7,616 nucleotides of DNA from JAQBFJ01 sp032123435 (GTDB taxonomy: Bacteria; Verrucomicrobiota; Kiritimatiellia; UBA8416; JAQBFJ01). The notes below the pieces were generated by a model. It saw only the letters and a list, made by a program, of their open reading frames with translations, was not told the origin of the DNA and searched no databases. The position numbers were made by a program, and so were the translations under genes. The stretch covers positions 1 to 7,616 of the forward strand of contig JAQBFJ010000186.1 of the NCBI GenBank assembly GCA_032123435.1. Direction: 5' to 3'. Below, piece after piece: positions 6,977 to 7,616 of the stretch; the first letter of the stretch is position 1; each line of letters starts with the position of its first letter.

Positions 6977-7006
6977 AAAAAAAGTAACCCTTCAGCCAGG
7001 CGGGTT
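6977..7006 (-). terminator. Rho-independent terminator upstream of the hydrolase
   Basis: On the - strand, AACCC (7006-7002) pairs with GGGTT (6990-6986) around an 11-nt loop. AC follows, then seven Ts (6983-6977). The stem is short, so strength is moderate, but the T-run is good. It sits between a sigma-54 promoter and the hydrolase's own promoter, where it would end a short independent transcript or act as an attenuator. Confidence 0.5.
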
Positions 7007-7068
7007 TCTTGGGACATCAGCTTGAGTTCAATGCGAGGTCCTGCCTAACCTGTCCGACTGAGGGTCGA
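6977..7068 (-). ncRNA. Candidate sigma-54-dependent small RNA, about 92 nt
   Basis: The span is defined by its borders: a near-consensus -24/-12 promoter (7078-7094) predicts a start near 7068, and the hairpin/T7 terminator ends near 6977. No convincing ORF lies inside; the only ATG (7017) reads through the terminator in frame with the hydrolase and has no ribosome binding site. Possible folds are GGACA (7055-7051) with TGTCC (7016-7012), enclosing an AGGT/ACCT hairpin, and the terminator stem. The unpaired middle is a candidate target-pairing region. The activator gene lies just upstream on the same strand, as cbrB does for crcZ in Pseudomonas. No similarity to known sRNAs is claimed. A long regulated leader for the hydrolase is the alternative. 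Confidence 0.45.
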
Positions 7069-7077
7069 CTTATATCC

Positions 7078-7094
7078 AAGCATGATGTGTGCCA
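7078..7094 (-). promoter_or_regulatory. Sigma-54 (-24/-12) promoter
   Basis: The - strand reads TGGCACACATCATGCTT. This matches TGGCAC-N5-TTGCT with one mismatch and has the required 10 nt between the invariant GG (-24) and GC (-12). The predicted start is near 7068. The -24 element overlaps a perfect palindrome, GCCAATTGGC (7091-7100). A sigma-54 activator gene ends about 185 bp upstream. Confidence 0.65.
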
Positions 7095-7153
7095 ATTGGC
7101 TCATAAACAGGACAACATGCTGATAATCCTTTAAAACAGGCATGAATCAGCAA

Positions 7154-7166
7154 TATCAACAGGTTG
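7154..7166 (+). promoter_or_regulatory. IHF consensus site between enhancer sites and sigma-54 promoter
   Basis: TATCAACAGGTTG matches WATCAANNNNTTR at every defined position. It lies around -92 from the predicted start, between the tandem palindromes and the -24/-12 promoter. IHF bends DNA in this position at many sigma-54 promoters. The consensus is degenerate and comes from E. coli, so location is the stronger argument. Confidence 0.4.
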
Positions 7167-7193
7167 TCTCAAATATTGGAAATATACGAAGAG

Positions 7194-7232
7194 TGGCCGT
7201 ATACAGCCAAACGACTGGCCGTCTACGGCCAA
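7194..7232. promoter_or_regulatory. Tandem palindromic activator (enhancer) sites
   Basis: TGGCCGTCTACGGCCAA (7216-7232) contains a perfect TGGCCGT-N2-ACGGCCA palindrome. TGGCCGTATACAGCCAA (7194-7210) repeats it with two changes. The centres are 22 bp apart, about two helical turns, and lie near -133 and -155 from the sigma-54 start. This spacing and position are typical of binding sites for dimeric NtrC-type activators. The array sits 46 bp past the activator stop codon. Confidence 0.6.
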
Positions 7233-7278
7233 TTCGGCTTTTTAATGATGGATTTTCACAAGAAACAGATTATGCGCA

Positions 7279-7616
7279 TTATTCATCAATCTGGTCGCCG
7301 GACGACAGCCCAAGGTCACTTAGACGTCTACGCAGTTTCCCGCGTGAAAGGCCCAGCAGTCTGGCAGCGGCAGACACATTATTTCTCGTACGCGCCAAAG
7401 CTTCTTCATAAAGTTCTTTCTCAAGATCAGAAAATGTGAGTGCCCGTGTCGACAAAGAGTTTTCTTCTCTGACATCTACAACGACCGGGTTCAATTCGGG
7501 CAGATCCTTTTTCCTTAACACTGTGGATCCCTTGCAATGGATAATACTGCTCTCAATGATATTACGCAGTTCCCTGACATTACCGGGGAAATCGTACTCC
7601 GACAAGGCCAGCATGG
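7279..7616 (-). CDS. Sigma-54-dependent activator (NtrC family), C-terminal part only
   Basis: Only the last 112 or so codons are in the window; the 5' part continues past 7616, so the methionine at 7614 is internal. The visible protein starts at the end of the AAA+ sigma-54-interaction domain, with YDFPGNVRELRNIIE, the conserved closing motif of the family. A variable linker follows, then a Fis-type helix-turn-helix (about residues 77-100: NNVSAAARLLGLSRGKLRRRL). Such proteins bind upstream enhancers and use ATP to open sigma-54 promoters. The N-terminal sensing domain is outside the window, so whether it is a two-component response regulator is unknown. Candidate binding sites and a sigma-54 promoter lie directly downstream, suggesting local control of the adjacent transcript. 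Confidence 0.93.
   Translation of the reverse strand, partial: MLALSEYDFPGNVRELRNIIESSIIHCKGSTVLRKKDLPELNPVVVDVREENSLSTRALTFSDLEKELYEEALARTRNNVSAAARLLGLSRGKLRRRLSDLGLSSGDQIDE

Noticed and set aside
6913..7017. N-terminal extension of the hydrolase from the ATG at 7017
   Set aside because: The 35 extra residues run through a hairpin/T7 terminator and a promoter, have no ribosome binding site, and precede a start that fits the fold.
7205..7243. Rho-independent terminator on the + strand (AGCCAAA/TTCGGCT stem around the second palindrome, then T5)
   Set aside because: The fold is possible, but no + strand gene precedes it. The repeated palindrome and its distance from the sigma-54 promoter fit activator sites better. 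It could still limit antisense transcription.
7142..7439. Two overlapping ORFs on the + strand
   Set aside because: They overlap the 3' end of the activator and the regulatory gap and have no recognisable features.
1..7616. CRISPR array, tRNA, rRNA or transposase
   Set aside because: No regularly spaced identical repeats, no tRNA-like cloverleaf, no rRNA core sequence and no transposase motif were seen.

Overview
The window suggests a Gram-negative bacterium with an outer membrane, sigma-54 regulation and class III cyclic-nucleotide signalling. A Desulfobacterota or PVC-type genome is my guess from the gene families; the sequence does not settle it.

Left region (1-5718, + strand). A sigma-70-like promoter (148-176) precedes three co-directional genes. 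The first (225-1595) encodes an exported TPR protein with a C-terminal outer-membrane beta-barrel that resembles Slam/DUF560 translocators. The second (1617-3380) encodes a secreted FecR-domain protein with a long acidic linker and a glycine-rich beta C-terminal domain. The third (3475-5718) encodes a membrane CHASE2 sensor fused to a class III adenylate cyclase. A plausible reading is an envelope-sensing unit. In it, the barrel protein handles the FecR-domain protein, and the CHASE2 sensor responds to the same envelope state and makes cAMP. Both links are inference.

Middle (5719-6102). This is a 384-bp gene-free gap between convergent genes. It holds a long imperfect palindromic element (5779-5862), a strong 11-bp hairpin (5920-5957) followed by a pyrimidine tract, a CTCCGTG tandem motif (5985-6002) and a G-quadruplex motif (6075-6098).

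Right region (6103-7616, - strand). This holds a metallo-beta-lactamase-fold hydrolase (6103-6912) and the C-terminal end of a sigma-54-dependent (NtrC-family) activator that runs off the window. The 366-bp gap between them is the most interesting stretch. Read on the - strand it contains, in order, two tandem palindromes (candidate enhancer sites), a full match to the IHF consensus, a near-consensus -24/-12 promoter, about 92 nt with no convincing ORF, a hairpin plus T7 terminator, and then a separate sigma-70-like promoter positioned for near-leaderless expression of the hydrolase. This is what a sigma-54-driven small RNA gene next to its own activator would look like. The layout recalls cbrB-crcZ and luxO-qrr, with no sequence relationship claimed.
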